DNA of 42,217 nucleotides from an uncultured Pelagibacteraceae bacterium (GCA_902564785.1 CACFCI010000007.1:1-42217); one strand, 5' to 3'; counted from the first letter of the stretch, positions 21,577 through 32,805 are shown. Numbers and translations are program-made. Notes: generated by a model from the letters alone, not told the origin.

Positions 21577-22521
21577 TTAGTGAGATAAAAATTTTTCTGC
21601 TTCAAGTGCAGCCATACATCCCATACCTGCAGCGGTTACAGCTTGTCTAAATGTTTTGTCTTTTACATCTCCAGCTGCATAAACACCAGGAACATTAGTT
21701 TCTGTTGAGTCAGGTTTGGTAATTAAATATCCCTCATTATCCATTTTTAATTGATCTTTAAAAAGTTGAGTAGCTGGATCATGACCAATAGCAATGAATA
21801 CGCCGTCAAGTTTCAATTCTTGTATATTATTTGTTTTAACATTTTTAATCTTTATTCCTTTGACATTTTTAGGATCTTTATCACCTAACACATCTTCAAC
21901 TACAGAGTCCCAAATTATTTCTATTTTTTTATTTTCCATTAATTTTTTTTGAAGCATTTTTTCAGCTCTTAAACTATCTCTTCTGTGGATTAATTTTACT
22001 TTAGATGCAAACTTTGTAAGGAACATCGCTTCTTCAACAGCTGCATTACCTCCTCCAACAACAGCAACCTCTTTATCTTTAAAGAAAAAACCATCACAAG
22101 TAGCACAAGCAGAAACTCCAAATCCCCTAAATTCCTGTTCTGATTTTATATTTAACCATCTTGCTTGAGCTCCAGTAGAAATAATAATGCTATCAGCAGT
22201 ATATTTCTGACCACTATCTCCTACAGCTTCAAACGGAGTAGATTTTAAATTTACAGATCCAATATGGTCTTCAATCATTTCAGTTCCAACTGCTTTTGCT
22301 TGTTCTTTCATTTGATCCATTAACCATGGTCCCTGAATAACTTCAGAAAATCCTGGATAATTTTCAACATCAGTTGTCGTTGTTAATTGTCCTCCTGGCT
22401 CAGATCCATAAACTAAAATAGGATTTAACATTGCACGAGCAGCATAAACTGCTGCAGTGTATCCAGCTGGACCTGATCCAATTATTAACACTTTTGTGTG
22501 TTTAGTTGGATTTTGACTCAT
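21577..22521 (-). CDS. trxB: Thioredoxin reductase (NADPH)
   Basis: FAD/NADPH flavoprotein that reduces thioredoxin. The 314 residues match the low-molecular-weight family. FAD site IIGSGPAGYTAAVYAARA, redox-active CATC in SACATCDGFFF near residue 138, NADPH site VAVVGGGNAAVEEAMFL, and the C-terminal FAD motif GVYAAGDVKDKTFRQAVTAAGMGC. Divergent from the ELM1-family gene with only 21 bases between start codons. Confidence 0.96.
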   Translation of the reverse strand: MSQNPTKHTKVLIIGSGPAGYTAAVYAARAMLNPILVYGSEPGGQLTTTTDVENYPGFSEVIQGPWLMDQMKEQAKAVGTEMIEDHIGSVNLKSTPFEAVGDSGQKYTADSIIISTGAQARWLNIKSEQEFRGFGVSACATCDGFFFKDKEVAVVGGGNAAVEEAMFLTKFASKVKLIHRRDSLRAEKMLQKKLMENKKIEIIWDSVVEDVLGDKDPKNVKGIKIKNVKTNNIQELKLDGVFIAIGHDPATQLFKDQLKMDNEGYLITKPDSTETNVPGVYAAGDVKDKTFRQAVTAAGMGCMAALEAEKFLSH

Positions 22522-22542
22522 ATGAAAGCTATATAGTGATTA

Positions 22543-23487
22543 ATGACTAAATTAAAAGGTATTTTATTAACTCAAGGTATGCATGGCATGATAAGCCAGG
22601 TAGAAGGTTTAGCTAAAGCTTTAGATTTGGATTTTACACACCATAAGGTTGAACTAAATAATTTTTGGAAAATCGTTCCTCCAAAATTAACTCCAATATC
22701 ACAAAACATTTATAAAAAAATAAACGAGTATGATTTTGATGTAATTATTTCATGTGGAAGAAAAAGTGTGATTCCCTCAATCCACTTAAAAAGTATCTCA
22801 AAAAAAAAAGTTTCAAATATTCATATTCAAGATCCAAAGGTAGATTTCAATCATTTTGATTTTATTGTTGCTCCCGAACATGATGGGATAAGCGGTACAA
22901 ATGTAATTAAAACAAAAGGTGCAATTCATTATTTAACGGAAAATGAAATTGAAGAAAATAGAAGTTATTTAAATTCATATATCAAACAGGATAATAGAAA
23001 AGTTTGGTGTTTAATAATGGGTGGTCCTACAAAATATTATGACTACTCAACAAAAAATATGAAGCATATATTTTCAATTTTTTACAAACTATTGAAAAAA
23101 TATGATTTTCAACTTGTGGTGATACCTTCAATGAGAACACCATTAAATACTATACATTATGCAAAAGAGTTTTTTGGAGAAAATCACACTGTGATTATGA
23201 ATGTTGATAAAAAAGCTTATCTTTCAGCTTTAGCCATTTCGGAAAATATAGTTGTTACATGTGATTCCAGCTCAATGATATCTGAAGCTGCTTTGACTGG
23301 AAAACCAATTTATGTTGCTAATATTTTACCGAAAAGAAAAGACGTTAGATTTCAGAATTTTAGAAATTTATTCAGAGAATTAAATATAACCAGAAACTTA
23401 GGTGAAGAAATTGAAAATTGGAACTATCAAAAATTAGATGAAACGAATAGAGTAGCAAAAATTATTAAAGAAAAAATACAAGCCTAA
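22543..23487 (+). CDS. ELM1/DUF1022-family protein (glycosyltransferase-like fold)
   Basis: A 314-residue protein matching the bacterial family related to plant mitochondrial fission factor ELM1. Visible: an N-terminal ILLTQGMHGMISQVEGLAKAL, VISCGRKSVIPSI, VSNIHIQDPKVDFNHFDFIVAPEHDG, VWCLIMGGPTKYY, and TCDSSSMISEAALTGKPIYVANI, an alpha/beta layout resembling GT-B enzymes. The bacterial function is not established. It overlaps the following putative oxygenase by one base (TAATG), so the two may work together. Confidence 0.82.
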   Translation: MTKLKGILLTQGMHGMISQVEGLAKALDLDFTHHKVELNNFWKIVPPKLTPISQNIYKKINEYDFDVIISCGRKSVIPSIHLKSISKKKVSNIHIQDPKVDFNHFDFIVAPEHDGISGTNVIKTKGAIHYLTENEIEENRSYLNSYIKQDNRKVWCLIMGGPTKYYDYSTKNMKHIFSIFYKLLKKYDFQLVVIPSMRTPLNTIHYAKEFFGENHTVIMNVDKKAYLSALAISENIVVTCDSSSMISEAALTGKPIYVANILPKRKDVRFQNFRNLFRELNITRNLGEEIENWNYQKLDETNRVAKIIKEKIQA

Positions 23488-24152
23488 TGTCATTTTTAAA
23501 TTCAATTAAAAACAATTCAAAAGAACATAATTTTCCATTTAATCATTGGGAGTATAGCGATGCCTTGTCAGAAGATGCTATTGATGAAATAGTCAAAGCA
23601 GACATTCCTGATGTGAGTAAACATAATCTTAATTATGATGGAACAAGAGCAATAGATGGTGGAGCTGCAGAATTTAGACAAGGTATAGCTTCTGGTGGAC
23701 AAGCAATAAAGTTTAGATGTTTTATTAATAAAGAAAATGCATCACAATTTCCAAATTTAGTAAAATTTATAAACGAACTTCAATCTAAAGAAACATACGA
23801 AACAATTTCTAAAATGATAAATAAAGATTTATCAAATTCATATGTTAGGGTTGAGGTTATATGTGACCGAGAGGGTTTTTGGTTAAAGCCTCATTGCGAT
23901 ATAAAAGAAAAACTTATGTCAGGTTTAATATTTGTTAATAAAACAAATGAATCTGAAGATTTAGGAACTGATTTTTACAATGAAAAATTAGAGAAAGTTA
24001 AAACACTTCCTTACAAACATAATTATGGTTATCTTTTTACCAGTGGACCAAATACTTGGCATGGTATGGAGAAGAAAAAGATCGTTAAAGAAAGACGATG
24101 TATTCAAGTCAATTATGTTACATTTGAAACTGATTGGAAAGTAAATTCTTAA
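23487..24152 (+). CDS. Putative 2-oxoglutarate/Fe(II)-dependent oxygenase
   Basis: A 221-residue soluble protein. The candidate iron triad is H136-x-D138 (in [19 protein letters not shown]) and H192 (in NTWHGMEKK), followed by [10 protein letters not shown], where an Arg could bind 2-oxoglutarate. The spacing fits the double-stranded beta-helix of 2OG oxygenases, including small prolyl/aspartyl hydroxylase-like or SAR11 sugar/phytanoyl types. Substrate unknown. It follows the ELM1-family gene with a one-base overlap and converges on carB with a 4-base overlap. Confidence 0.7.
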   Translation: MSFLNSIKNNSKEHNFPFNHWEYSDALSEDAIDEIVKADIPDVSKHNLNYDGTRAIDGGAAEFRQGIASGGQAIKFRCFINKENASQFPNLVKFINELQSKETYETISKMINKDLSNSYVRVEVICDREGFWLKPHCDIKEKLMSGLIFVNKTNESEDLGTDFYNEKLEKVKTLPYKHNYGYLFTSGPNTWHGMEKKKIVKERRCIQVNYVTFETDWKVNS

Positions 24153-27100
24153 ATGTCCTGAAGAGAAGTCACTTCTAATTTTTTTGTTTTTAGCGATCTA
24201 ATTGCCTCTAAACATGCTTGAGCAGTAGACATATTAGTACAATAAGGAACTTTATTTTTAAGCGTTGCTCTTCTTAAAGCTATTGCATCGCTTAATCGAT
24301 GTTCACTATTTCCACCTCCGGTATTTATTACTAATGCAATTTTTTTAGAGTCTAAAACATTTACTATGTGAGGTGAACCAGTGCTTACTTTATTTATAAT
24401 TTTACATTTCATCCCATGCTTTCGAATATATTCCGCAGTTCCTCTAGTTGCACATAATTTAAACTTAAGTTTAAGAAGTTCCTTAGCTAAATCTATTCCT
24501 TCATCTTTGTGACTATCTTTGAGAGATATAAAAGCTAATCCATGTTTTGGTAATGAGTTAGTTGCTGCAATCTGACTTTTGGCAAAAGCCATTCCAAAAT
24601 TTTTATCAAATCCCATTACTTCGCCAGTTGATTTCATTTCAGGCCCTAACAATAAGTCACTGTTTGGAAATTTATTAAATGGAAATACAGCTTCTTTAAC
24701 TGCGTACATACCTTTAGATTTATCTTTTAAATTAAATTTAGATAACTTTTCACCAGCCATTACTCTTGATGCAATTTTAGCTAGGGGCAGTCCTTTTGCT
24801 TTTGAAACAAAAGGTACTGTCCGACTAGCTCTTGGATTAACTTCGATCACATAAATTTCATCTTTTTTAATTGCAAACTGTATATTCATGAAACCTTTTA
24901 CATTTAAAGCTATAGCTAATTTTTTTGTTTGATTTTCAATTTCTTTAAGAAGATATGGTTTAATTGATACAGGAGGTAGGCTACACGCCGAATCTCCTGA
25001 ATGAATTCCAGCTTCTTCAATATGTTGCATAATTCCTGCAACGTGAACCTGTTTTCCATCTGATATGGCATCTACATCTACTTCCATTGCATGATCGATA
25101 AATTTATCAATCAAAATTGGATTTTCTTCTGCAGCTTTAAATGCCTCTTCAACAAATTTTTTAAGTTGATTTTTTTCGTGAACAATTTCCATTGCTCTTC
25201 CACCTAAAACATACGAAGGTCTTACCATTAATGGCAATCCTATTTTATCTGCAATTTTTATTGCCTGATTAAATGTTTTTGCAATTCCACTCTCCGCCTG
25301 TTTAAGTTTTAATTTGTTTAATAAATTTCTAAATCGGTCTCTATCCTCCGCTAAATCGATAGAAGTATATTGTGTTCCTAAAATTGGAAGTTTGTTGTCA
25401 TGTAAAAATTTAGCAAGTTTAATTGGAGTTTGTCCACCAAACTGAGCTATCACTCCTATTAGGTTTCCTTTTTCTTGTTCTTTTTTAATTATGTTAAAAA
25501 CATATTCTTCTTTTAAAGGTTCAAAGTATAATCGATCACTCGTATCATAGTCTGTTGATACTGTTTCAGGGTTACAATTAACCATTATAGTCTCAAAACC
25601 TGCGTCTTTTAATGAAAAACTTGCCTGGCAACAGCAATAATCAAACTCAATTCCTTGACCAATTCTATTTGGTCCTCCTCCAAGAATAATTATTTTTTTC
25701 TTATTGGATGGATCAGCTTCACATTCTGAGTTAATCGAAAAATTTCTTTGATATGTTGAATACATATAAGGTGTAAAAGATTTAAATTCAGCCGCACAAG
25801 TATCTACTTTTTTATAAACTGGAAGTATTTTAAGCGCCGATCTTTTTCTTCTTACAATTTCTTCAGACGTTTTAGTTAATTCCGAAAGTTTTTTATCTGA
25901 AAATCCTATCGATTTTATTCTATTAAATTCTGCAAAATCCCTAGGAAGTCCTTTAGTTTTTATCTGTATTTCACAATCAACTATCTCTTTAATTTGTTCT
26001 AAAAACCAAGGATCAACTTTAGACAAATTATATATTTTTTTTAAGTCAATTTTTTTTCTAATTGCTTCGGCTATTAGTAATATCTTATTTGGAATAGTTT
26101 CTTTAAGCTTCTTTTCAATTTGTTTTTTATTTAAATCAAAAATTCTATCTATACCTGAAAAACCAGTTTCAAGAGATACTAATGCCTTTTGCAGAGACTC
26201 TTTAAAGTTTCTTCCAATAGCCATTGCTTCACCCACTGATTTCATAGATGTTCCTAAAGTTGCAGGTGAGGTTGAAAATTTTTCAAAAGTAAATCTTGGA
26301 ATTTTAGTTACAACATAATCTATACTTGGTTCAAACGATGCAGGTGTAACCTTTGTTATTTCATTCTTTAATTCATCCAGAGTATAACCGACTGCTAATT
26401 TCGCAGCCACTTTCGCAATTGGAAATCCAGTTGCTTTTGATGCAAGTGCTGATGATCTTGATACACGTGGATTCATTTCAATGACAACCATTCGTCCATT
26501 TTTAGGATTGATAGCAAACTGAACATTTGATCCTCCAGTCTCAACTCCAATCTTCCTTAAACATGCAATAGATGCATTTCTCATTATCTGGTACTCTTTA
26601 TCAGTAAGAGTGAGAGCAGGCGCAATTGTGACTGAGTCACCAGTATGAATTCCCATTGGATCTATATTTTCAATAGAGCAAATTATGATACAATTATCTT
26701 TCTTATCCCTTACCACCTCCATTTCAAATTCTTTCCAACCTTCCAAACATTCCTCAACAAGAACTTGGCTTACAGGAGACTCGTGTAATCCATTTTTAAT
26801 AATCTTAAAATAATCTTTTTTAGTTTTAGCTATTCCTCCACCGAGTCCACCAAGTGTAAATGCAGGTCTTATAATTGCAGGTAAACCAATTTTTTTTAAT
26901 ACTTTTGATGCTTGGTTGTTGTTATTAACAATTTCAGATTTTGGTAAATCTAAACCAATATCAATCATATTTTTTCTAAATTTCTTTCTGTCTTCAGCAT
27001 TAGAAATTGCTTTTGAATTCGCTCCGATCAATTCTATTTTGTATTTTTTTAAAACTCCTTTTTTCTCAGCTTCCATCGCAAGATTAAGAGCAGTTTGACC

Positions 27101-27373
27101 GCCCATAGTTGGTAGAATTGCGTCTGGCTTTTCTTTTTTGAGTATTTTTTCTAGTACGCTTAGTGTAATTGGCTCAATGTAAGTTTTATCCGCAACATCT
27201 GGATCTGTCATAATGGTTGCAGGATTTGAGTTTATTAAAACTACTTTATAACCCTCATCTTTCAGAGCTTTACATGCTTGCGTTCCTGAATAATCAAATT
27301 CACATGCTTGCCCTATAATTATTGGACCAGCGCCCACGACTAAAATTTTTTTAATATCTTTTCTTTTTGGCAT
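24149..27373 (-). CDS. carB: Carbamoyl-phosphate synthase, large subunit
   Basis: Synthesises carbamoyl phosphate from bicarbonate, ammonia (from CarA) and two ATP for pyrimidines and arginine. The 1074 residues equal the usual length. Two homologous ATP-grasp halves: the first begins [23 protein letters not shown], the second [26 protein letters not shown]-grasp acidic/Asn ligands are in [20 protein letters not shown] and [18 protein letters not shown]. The C-terminal MGS-like allosteric domain ([18 protein letters not shown]) ends the protein. It overlaps carA by 23 bases. Confidence 0.98.
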   Translation of the reverse strand: MPKRKDIKKILVVGAGPIIIGQACEFDYSGTQACKALKDEGYKVVLINSNPATIMTDPDVADKTYIEPITLSVLEKILKKEKPDAILPTMGGQTALNLAMEAEKKGVLKKYKIELIGANSKAISNAEDRKKFRKNMIDIGLDLPKSEIVNNNNQASKVLKKIGLPAIIRPAFTLGGLGGGIAKTKKDYFKIIKNGLHESPVSQVLVEECLEGWKEFEMEVVRDKKDNCIIICSIENIDPMGIHTGDSVTIAPALTLTDKEYQIMRNASIACLRKIGVETGGSNVQFAINPKNGRMVVIEMNPRVSRSSALASKATGFPIAKVAAKLAVGYTLDELKNEITKVTPASFEPSIDYVVTKIPRFTFEKFSTSPATLGTSMKSVGEAMAIGRNFKESLQKALVSLETGFSGIDRIFDLNKKQIEKKLKETIPNKILLIAEAIRKKIDLKKIYNLSKVDPWFLEQIKEIVDCEIQIKTKGLPRDFAEFNRIKSIGFSDKKLSELTKTSEEIVRRKRSALKILPVYKKVDTCAAEFKSFTPYMYSTYQRNFSINSECEADPSNKKKIIILGGGPNRIGQGIEFDYCCCQASFSLKDAGFETIMVNCNPETVSTDYDTSDRLYFEPLKEEYVFNIIKKEQEKGNLIGVIAQFGGQTPIKLAKFLHDNKLPILGTQYTSIDLAEDRDRFRNLLNKLKLKQAESGIAKTFNQAIKIADKIGLPLMVRPSYVLGGRAMEIVHEKNQLKKFVEEAFKAAEENPILIDKFIDHAMEVDVDAISDGKQVHVAGIMQHIEEAGIHSGDSACSLPPVSIKPYLLKEIENQTKKLAIALNVKGFMNIQFAIKKDEIYVIEVNPRASRTVPFVSKAKGLPLAKIASRVMAGEKLSKFNLKDKSKGMYAVKEAVFPFNKFPNSDLLLGPEMKSTGEVMGFDKNFGMAFAKSQIAATNSLPKHGLAFISLKDSHKDEGIDLAKELLKLKFKLCATRGTAEYIRKHGMKCKIINKVSTGSPHIVNVLDSKKIALVINTGGGNSEHRLSDAIALRRATLKNKVPYCTNMSTAQACLEAIRSLKTKKLEVTSLQDI

Positions 27374-28547
27374 TTTTTTTCATGTTGTTAATAAATTCTT
27401 GAAACAAATAAACACTATCTTGGGGTCCAGGATTAGATTCTGGATGATATTGAACTGAAAATATTGGTTTATTTTTAAGCTTTATTCCTTCAATAGTATT
27501 ATCAAAAAGAGATTTATGAGTTACTTCAATTTTTTTTGGTAAAGTTTCTTCAACTACTACAAACCCATGATTTTGACTGGTAATTTCAACTTTGTCATGA
27601 ACTAAATTTTTAACAGGATGGTTTGCACCTCTATGTCCTAACTTCATTTTTTTTGTTTTGCCACCTAAAGCTAATGCCAAAATCTGATGACCTAAACAAA
27701 TACCAAATATAGGTAAATTATTTTTTATAAGTTCATTAATTATAGCGATTGAATATTTTCCAGTTGCAGCTGGGTCTCCTGGTCCGTTGGATAAAAAAAT
27801 TCCATTTGGTTTCAAACCTAGTATTTTTTGTGCATTTGTTTTGCAAGAAACAACAGTAACCTTGCAGTTGAAGTCGGAGAAATATCTTAATATATTTTTT
27901 TTTATCCCATAATCAACCGCAACTACATGAAATAAATTTTTATTATTCTTTTTATATCCTGTCTCTTTTTTCCAGGTTTTAAGACCTCTCCAAGTATAAT
28001 TTTTCTTAGTTGAAACTAATTGTGCAAGATCTAAATTTTTTAATCCACTCCATTTAATTGTATTATTAGTTAGTTTACTAATATTAAACTTTCCATTTTT
28101 TAAATAAGATATTGTTCCCTTAGGTGCCCCTTTATCTCTTATAAAGTTTGTAAGGCTTCTGGTGTCTAAGCCAGTAATTCCAACAATTTTATTTTTCTTA
28201 AGCCAAGCGTCCAAATGTAGAAAAGATCTATAGTTTGAGGGTGAGGATATTTCTGAGTTAATTATTACTCCTTTTGCCCATATTTTATCAGACTCATGAT
28301 CTTCTTTATTGGTCCCAACATTTCCTATATGAGGAAAGGTAAAGTTAATAATTTGACCCGCATATGAAGGATCAGAAATGATTTCCTGATATCCTGTTAA
28401 TGATGTATTGAAGCAAACTTCGCCTGTAGCCTCTCCTTGGTATCCAATTCCAATTCCTTTAAATACCCTTTTATTTTCAAGAACTAAAATGCCTGTATTG
28501 ATTTGTGATTTTGTTTTTGAGTTAGTTTTTTTTGCTTTTTTCTTCAA
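27351..28547 (-). CDS. carA: Carbamoyl-phosphate synthase, small (glutaminase) subunit
   Basis: Hydrolyses glutamine and channels ammonia to CarB. The 398-residue protein has the CPSase small-chain N-domain ([25 protein letters not shown]) and a class I glutaminase with the nucleophile Cys in [18 protein letters not shown] and the His/Glu pair in [12 protein letters not shown]. The start appears to be TTG at 28547: TAA lies just upstream in frame, and no ATG or GTG occurs before the conserved [11 protein letters not shown] Lys-rich extension of about 17 residues precedes the domain. A perfect 12-bp palindrome and a 4-codon mini-ORF abut the start. Confidence 0.95.
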   Translation of the reverse strand: MKKKAKKTNSKTKSQINTGILVLENKRVFKGIGIGYQGEATGEVCFNTSLTGYQEIISDPSYAGQIINFTFPHIGNVGTNKEDHESDKIWAKGVIINSEISSPSNYRSFLHLDAWLKKNKIVGITGLDTRSLTNFIRDKGAPKGTISYLKNGKFNISKLTNNTIKWSGLKNLDLAQLVSTKKNYTWRGLKTWKKETGYKKNNKNLFHVVAVDYGIKKNILRYFSDFNCKVTVVSCKTNAQKILGLKPNGIFLSNGPGDPAATGKYSIAIINELIKNNLPIFGICLGHQILALALGGKTKKMKLGHRGANHPVKNLVHDKVEITSQNHGFVVVEETLPKKIEVTHKSLFDNTIEGIKLKNKPIFSVQYHPESNPGPQDSVYLFQEFINNMKKNAKKKRY

Positions 28548-28551
28548 TTAC

Positions 28552-28563
28552 AACTCATGAGTT
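28552..28563. other. 12-bp perfect palindrome just upstream of carA
   Basis: AACTCATGAGTT lies 5 bases before the TTG of carA (minus strand). On that strand its ATG opens a mini-ORF of four codons (M-S-C-N) whose TGA overlaps the carA TTG as TTGA. It could be a repressor half-site pair or a chance palindrome. Confidence 0.35.
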
Positions 28564-28637
28564 AAAGGTTAATACAATAATTGCTTTATTATCGCAACAG
28601 AGATGTAATATAAAAATGTAAAAAAACAATTTTTCTT

Positions 28638-28665
28638 TTGAAGAATTTTTTCTTTAAAGTAGATT
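28638..28665 (+). promoter_or_regulatory. Possible promoter for yqeY-dnaG
   Basis: TTGAAG at 28638-28643, a 16-base spacer and TAGATT at 28660-28665, 8 bases before the ATG at 28674. If real, the message would be nearly leaderless. The region is so AT-rich that chance matches are common. Confidence 0.3.
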
Positions 28666-28673
28666 AAAAAATT

Positions 28674-29135
28674 ATGTCATTAAAACAGACTATCGAAAAC
28701 GAATATAAAAATGCTCTAAAATCTAAAGATAAAAATAAAATATCAACCTATAGGTTAATATTATCTTCTATTAAGGATTTGGACATTGTTAACAGATCAG
28801 GCCCAAATAAAAAGGAGACTGATGATGAGGATATTAAGAAACTTTTGAAAAAAATGGTCAAGCAGCGGGCCGAATCGATTGATATTTACAAAAAAAATAA
28901 CAGAACAGATCTTTTAGAGGTTGAACAAAATGAATATGATATTTTAACAAGTTTCTTACCAAAGCAGCTTAATGAAGAGGAAACTAAAAAAATTTGTGCA
29001 AATGTTATTTCGAAAATTGGAGCAAATTCATTAAAAGATATGGGAAAAGTTATGGGTGAACTCAAAAAAACTCATGCAGATGAAATTGATTTTTCCAAAG
29101 CAGGATCAATGATCAAAGACTTGTTGAATAAATAA
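28674..29135 (+). CDS. GatB/YqeY domain protein
   Basis: A 153-residue stand-alone YqeY domain, related to the tRNA-binding tail of GatB: SLKQTIENEYKNALKSKDKNKISTYRLILSSIKD at the N-terminus, KQRAESIDIYKKNNRTDLLEVEQNEYDILTSFLPKQL in the middle, and a C-terminal KDMGKVMGELKKTHADEIDFSKA. Usually found beside dnaG and rpoD, as here. The stand-alone role is unknown. Its stop overlaps the dnaG start (TAATG). Confidence 0.92.
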   Translation: MSLKQTIENEYKNALKSKDKNKISTYRLILSSIKDLDIVNRSGPNKKETDDEDIKKLLKKMVKQRAESIDIYKKNNRTDLLEVEQNEYDILTSFLPKQLNEEETKKICANVISKIGANSLKDMGKVMGELKKTHADEIDFSKAGSMIKDLLNK

Positions 29136-30910
29136 TGAAATATCCAAAAGAGTATCTTGATGAAATTAAAAATAGGTTGAAAGTTTCAACGGTAGTATCA
29201 AAAACTGTTTCCTTAAAAAAAAGAGGTAAAGAATTTGTAGGTTTATCACCTTTCAAAAATGAAAAAACACCCTCATTTACTGTGAATGATGAAAAAGAAT
29301 TTTATCATTGTTTTGCAACTTCAGAGCATGGAAATATATTTGATTTTGTGATGAAAACCCAAAATTTAAAATTTGGCGAAGCGGTTAAATATTTAGCACA
29401 ATTTGCAGGTATGCAGCCATATATGTTTTCAAAACAAGATGAAGAAAGAGAGAAAAAATGGAATGAATACAAATCTATTTTTAGGAATTATGTAGATTTT
29501 TATCACAATGAACTTTTAAAAAATGAAGATTATTTGATCGCTAGGGATTATTTAAAAAATAGATCATTAGGCAAAGATGAAGTAAAAAAATTTAAAATAG
29601 GATACATAGAAAAAAATCCAAATTTTTTCGAAAAATTAAAAAAAGATTATAGTGAGCAAACTTTAGTAGAAACTGGTTTATTTTATTTAGATGAAAAAAA
29701 AAAAATTTATGTCGAAAGATTTAGAGGTCGATTAATATTTCCAATTAATAATATTTCAGGTCAACCAATTGCACTTGGCGGAAGAATAATTGAAAAGTTA
29801 GATTATCTAGCAAAATATATAAATTCACCTGAAACAAATTTTTTTAAAAAAGGATCAAATTTATATAATTTAGATTTAGCAAGAAAACTTTCTAATAAAA
29901 TAGATCACATTTATCTGGTTGAAGGATACATGGATGTTGTAGGTCTAAGTAAAAATGGAATTGATAATGTGGTAGCGAATCTTGGTACATCATTAACTGA
30001 CAAACAGATTCTAACTTTAAATCAATTTTTTGATGATATCATTATATGTTTTGATGGTGATGAAAGCGGATACAAAGCTGCGGTTAGAGCAGCAGAAAAT
30101 TCAATTAAGGAACTTAAACCAGAGAAACAAATTTCATTTTTATTTTTACCAGATAAAGAGGATCCTGATAGCTATGTAAATAAAAATGGTAAGGCTAATT
30201 TTATGGATTTTACAAAGCAAAGCAAACTATCAATTCATCAATTTATTTTTAGTCATTATAAAAAACAAACTAATAACAACCCTTCATCCATGGCTACTTT
30301 AGAGAAAAAACTTAGGAGTATTGCAAACACTATTAAAGATGAATTTATAAAAAAATATGTCCTAGAATACTTTTTAGAAAAAATTGCTGAGTTTACTCCA
30401 CATTCAAACCAAAAAAATAAAAGATTTTTTCCAAAAAAAGCAAAAACTTTAGATACTACAAAAAAATATTTTAACGAAAGCCAGTCTCTTACTGGAGTAG
30501 AATTAAAAGAGTTTTCTCTATTATATTTGGTGATAAATAACCTGGATTTATTGCAAGCAAATATTCATTTAATTGAAAATATAAAATTATTTACTGATAT
30601 AAATAAAAAAATATTTGAAATGATAACTGAAAAATTAAAATCTAGTAAACAAGTTACAGTTAAAGATCTTAACTTGGATATTCAATTAACCAAAAAAATA
30701 AACAAATTTGCATCAATAAAGCATATTTTAAAAAATCAATCTGACGATGATCAAAAAATAATAGAATTATTAGATGACATCTCTAGAGATTTAATGAACT
30801 ACGACCTTGAGTTCAGAATCCAGGAATTAGAATCGAAGTTTTCAGTGGATATGAGTGAGAACACATTTAATGAGCTAAAAGAGCTAAAAAAAAAGCAGAA
30901 TCTCAATTAA
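29135..30910 (+). CDS. dnaG: DNA primase
   Basis: Makes RNA primers for replication. The 591 residues carry an N-terminal CHC2-like domain, a TOPRIM catalytic core (LVEGYMDVVGLSKNG with the acidic Glu near residue 265; IIICFDGDESGYKAA with the DxD pair) and a C-terminal DnaB-interaction region. In the zinc domain only one of the four usual ligands remains: Ser38, Lys41, Cys59 and Thr62 stand where Cys, His, Cys, Cys are found in E. coli (LSPFKNEKTPSF; YHCFATSEHG). I recall similar changes in other alphaproteobacterial primases, so this is probably a lineage trait, not decay. Follows yqeY and precedes rpoD. Confidence 0.97.
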   Translation: MKYPKEYLDEIKNRLKVSTVVSKTVSLKKRGKEFVGLSPFKNEKTPSFTVNDEKEFYHCFATSEHGNIFDFVMKTQNLKFGEAVKYLAQFAGMQPYMFSKQDEEREKKWNEYKSIFRNYVDFYHNELLKNEDYLIARDYLKNRSLGKDEVKKFKIGYIEKNPNFFEKLKKDYSEQTLVETGLFYLDEKKKIYVERFRGRLIFPINNISGQPIALGGRIIEKLDYLAKYINSPETNFFKKGSNLYNLDLARKLSNKIDHIYLVEGYMDVVGLSKNGIDNVVANLGTSLTDKQILTLNQFFDDIIICFDGDESGYKAAVRAAENSIKELKPEKQISFLFLPDKEDPDSYVNKNGKANFMDFTKQSKLSIHQFIFSHYKKQTNNNPSSMATLEKKLRSIANTIKDEFIKKYVLEYFLEKIAEFTPHSNQKNKRFFPKKAKTLDTTKKYFNESQSLTGVELKEFSLLYLVINNLDLLQANIHLIENIKLFTDINKKIFEMITEKLKSSKQVTVKDLNLDIQLTKKINKFASIKHILKNQSDDDQKIIELLDDISRDLMNYDLEFRIQELESKFSVDMSENTFNELKELKKKQNLN

Positions 30911-30977
30911 ACTGACTAAATTAGTAATAGATTTTTGTACAATTGACATTATATAAGACCCTTAAACTCAAATTATC

Positions 30978-32801
30978 GTGGAAAGAATTATTACAAAATC
31001 ATTTGCTAGACTTATGGGTCGAGGAACTCATAGAGGTTTTATAACTTATGAAGAATTAAGCAAATCTCTAGGGAAAAGAAATTTATCTGATGAAAACTTA
31101 GCACAAGCGTTTATTCATATTTTAGATGGAAATGTAGCTCTTGTTGAAAAAAAATCCGATTATAAAGTTTTAAGAAAAAAAGAAAATTTAAATAAAGAGG
31201 AAGGTAAAACTATTGAAAAAAGTGACGACCCTATAAGAATGTACTTACGTGAAATGGGTGGGGTAGAGTTGCTTTCAAGAGAAGGTGAAATTGCAATAGC
31301 AAAAAGAATTGAGGCTGGAAAAGATATTATGCTAATTGCACTCTCACAAAGCCCAATAACTGCTCAACAATTTTTTGAATGGAATGAGCAATTACAGAAA
31401 GATGAAATTTTAGTTAGAGAAATTATCGATATTGATACCAACTATATGGAAGATGAAACTACAGGGCCAAGTGCTAAACAAAAAAATTCAGGTGAAAGTG
31501 AAAAAGATGAAAATCCCTCAGAAGAAGATGAAGACTTTAATCCCACACTTGCTGCAATGGAAACTGAAATTAAACCAAAAGTTTTAAAGACTGTAAATAC
31601 ATTAACTAAAGAATATACAAAATTAATTAAATACCAAAATGAAAAATTAAATTGTGTGCTTAACTCTCAAAATTTTTCAACAGCTAAAGAAAAAGGATAT
31701 GAAAAAATTGTCAATGATATTTTAGAAAATATAAAATCATTACAACTTTCTCCTTCTGTTTTAGAAGAATTAGTTCAAAAGCATTACGTTGAAAATAAAA
31801 AAATAATTTCTCTAGAGGGAAATCTTTTAAGGTTAGCCATGGATCAAAAAATACCAAGAAATGAGTTTGTTAAATTTTATGTAGGAAATGAAATTAATCC
31901 TAATCTTAAAAAATTTTTAGATACTAATGTTGTTTGGAAACAATTTTTTATAAAAAATAAAGAAGAATTCAAAAATATTAGAGAGAGATTGATTGAAATG
32001 AGTCATAAGCTTGGAATATCTGTTACTGATTTTAAAAAATTAGTTAGTAGAATCCAGAAAGGTGAAAAAGAGTCAAGAATAGCTAAGAAAGAGATGGTAG
32101 AAGCTAATCTTAGATTGGTGATTTCTATTGCAAAAAAATATACTAATAGAGGCTTACAATTTTTAGACTTAATACAAGAAGGAAATATTGGGCTGATGAA
32201 AGCGGTCGATAAATTTGAATATAGAAGAGGCTATAAATTTTCAACATATGCAACTTGGTGGATTAGACAAGCGATAACAAGATCAATTGCTGATCAAGCT
32301 AGAACTATTCGGATTCCAGTCCATATGATTGAAACAATAAATAAAATAGTAAGAACCCAAAGATTAATCTTGAGCGAATTTGGAAGGGAGGCGACACCAG
32401 AAGAGCTTGCTAAAAAATTGAGAATGCCTCTAGATAAGGTAAGAAAAGTTTTAAAAATTTCTAAAGAACCTGTTTCATTAGAAAAACCAGTAGGAGATGA
32501 AGAGGACAGTAGTTTAGGCGACTTTATTGAGGACACTAAAGCTTTAGCTCCACTTGAACAAGCTATTAAGTCTAATCTTGGTGAAGCAACAACTAAAATT
32601 TTATCTACACTTACACCAAGAGAAGAAAGGGTTTTGAGAATGAGATTTGGAGTAGGTATGAATACAGACCATACTCTTGAAGAAGTTGGATTACAATTTT
32701 CAGTAACAAGAGAAAGAATAAGACAGATTGAGGCTAAAGCACTAAGAAAATTAAAACATCCTAGTAGATCAAAACAATTAAAAAGTTTTCTTGAAAGTTA
32801 G
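30978..32801 (+). CDS. rpoD: RNA polymerase primary sigma factor (sigma-70)
   Basis: The 607-residue protein has a region 1.1-like N-terminus ([15 protein letters not shown]), region 1.2 ([22 protein letters not shown]), an acidic non-conserved insert (residues ~160-190), regions 2.1-2.4 ([52 protein letters not shown]), region 3, and region 4.2 ([27 protein letters not shown]). The start is GTG at 30978, 67 bases after dnaG. That gap has TTGACA and TATATAA, but too close together to form a standard promoter. tRNA-Val begins 4 bases after the stop codon. Confidence 0.97.
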   Translation: MERIITKSFARLMGRGTHRGFITYEELSKSLGKRNLSDENLAQAFIHILDGNVALVEKKSDYKVLRKKENLNKEEGKTIEKSDDPIRMYLREMGGVELLSREGEIAIAKRIEAGKDIMLIALSQSPITAQQFFEWNEQLQKDEILVREIIDIDTNYMEDETTGPSAKQKNSGESEKDENPSEEDEDFNPTLAAMETEIKPKVLKTVNTLTKEYTKLIKYQNEKLNCVLNSQNFSTAKEKGYEKIVNDILENIKSLQLSPSVLEELVQKHYVENKKIISLEGNLLRLAMDQKIPRNEFVKFYVGNEINPNLKKFLDTNVVWKQFFIKNKEEFKNIRERLIEMSHKLGISVTDFKKLVSRIQKGEKESRIAKKEMVEANLRLVISIAKKYTNRGLQFLDLIQEGNIGLMKAVDKFEYRRGYKFSTYATWWIRQAITRSIADQARTIRIPVHMIETINKIVRTQRLILSEFGREATPEELAKKLRMPLDKVRKVLKISKEPVSLEKPVGDEEDSSLGDFIEDTKALAPLEQAIKSNLGEATTKILSTLTPREERVLRMRFGVGMNTDHTLEEVGLQFSVTRERIRQIEAKALRKLKHPSRSKQLKSFLES

Positions 32802-32805
32802 TACT

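Noticed and set aside
30952..30965. TTGACA and TATATAA upstream of rpoD as one promoter
   Set aside because: They nearly touch, so spacing is wrong for a sigma-70 promoter; neither has a good partner at 16-18 bases.
32294..32536. Minus-strand 80-codon open frame
   Set aside because: Antisense to the most conserved part of rpoD and without a family match.
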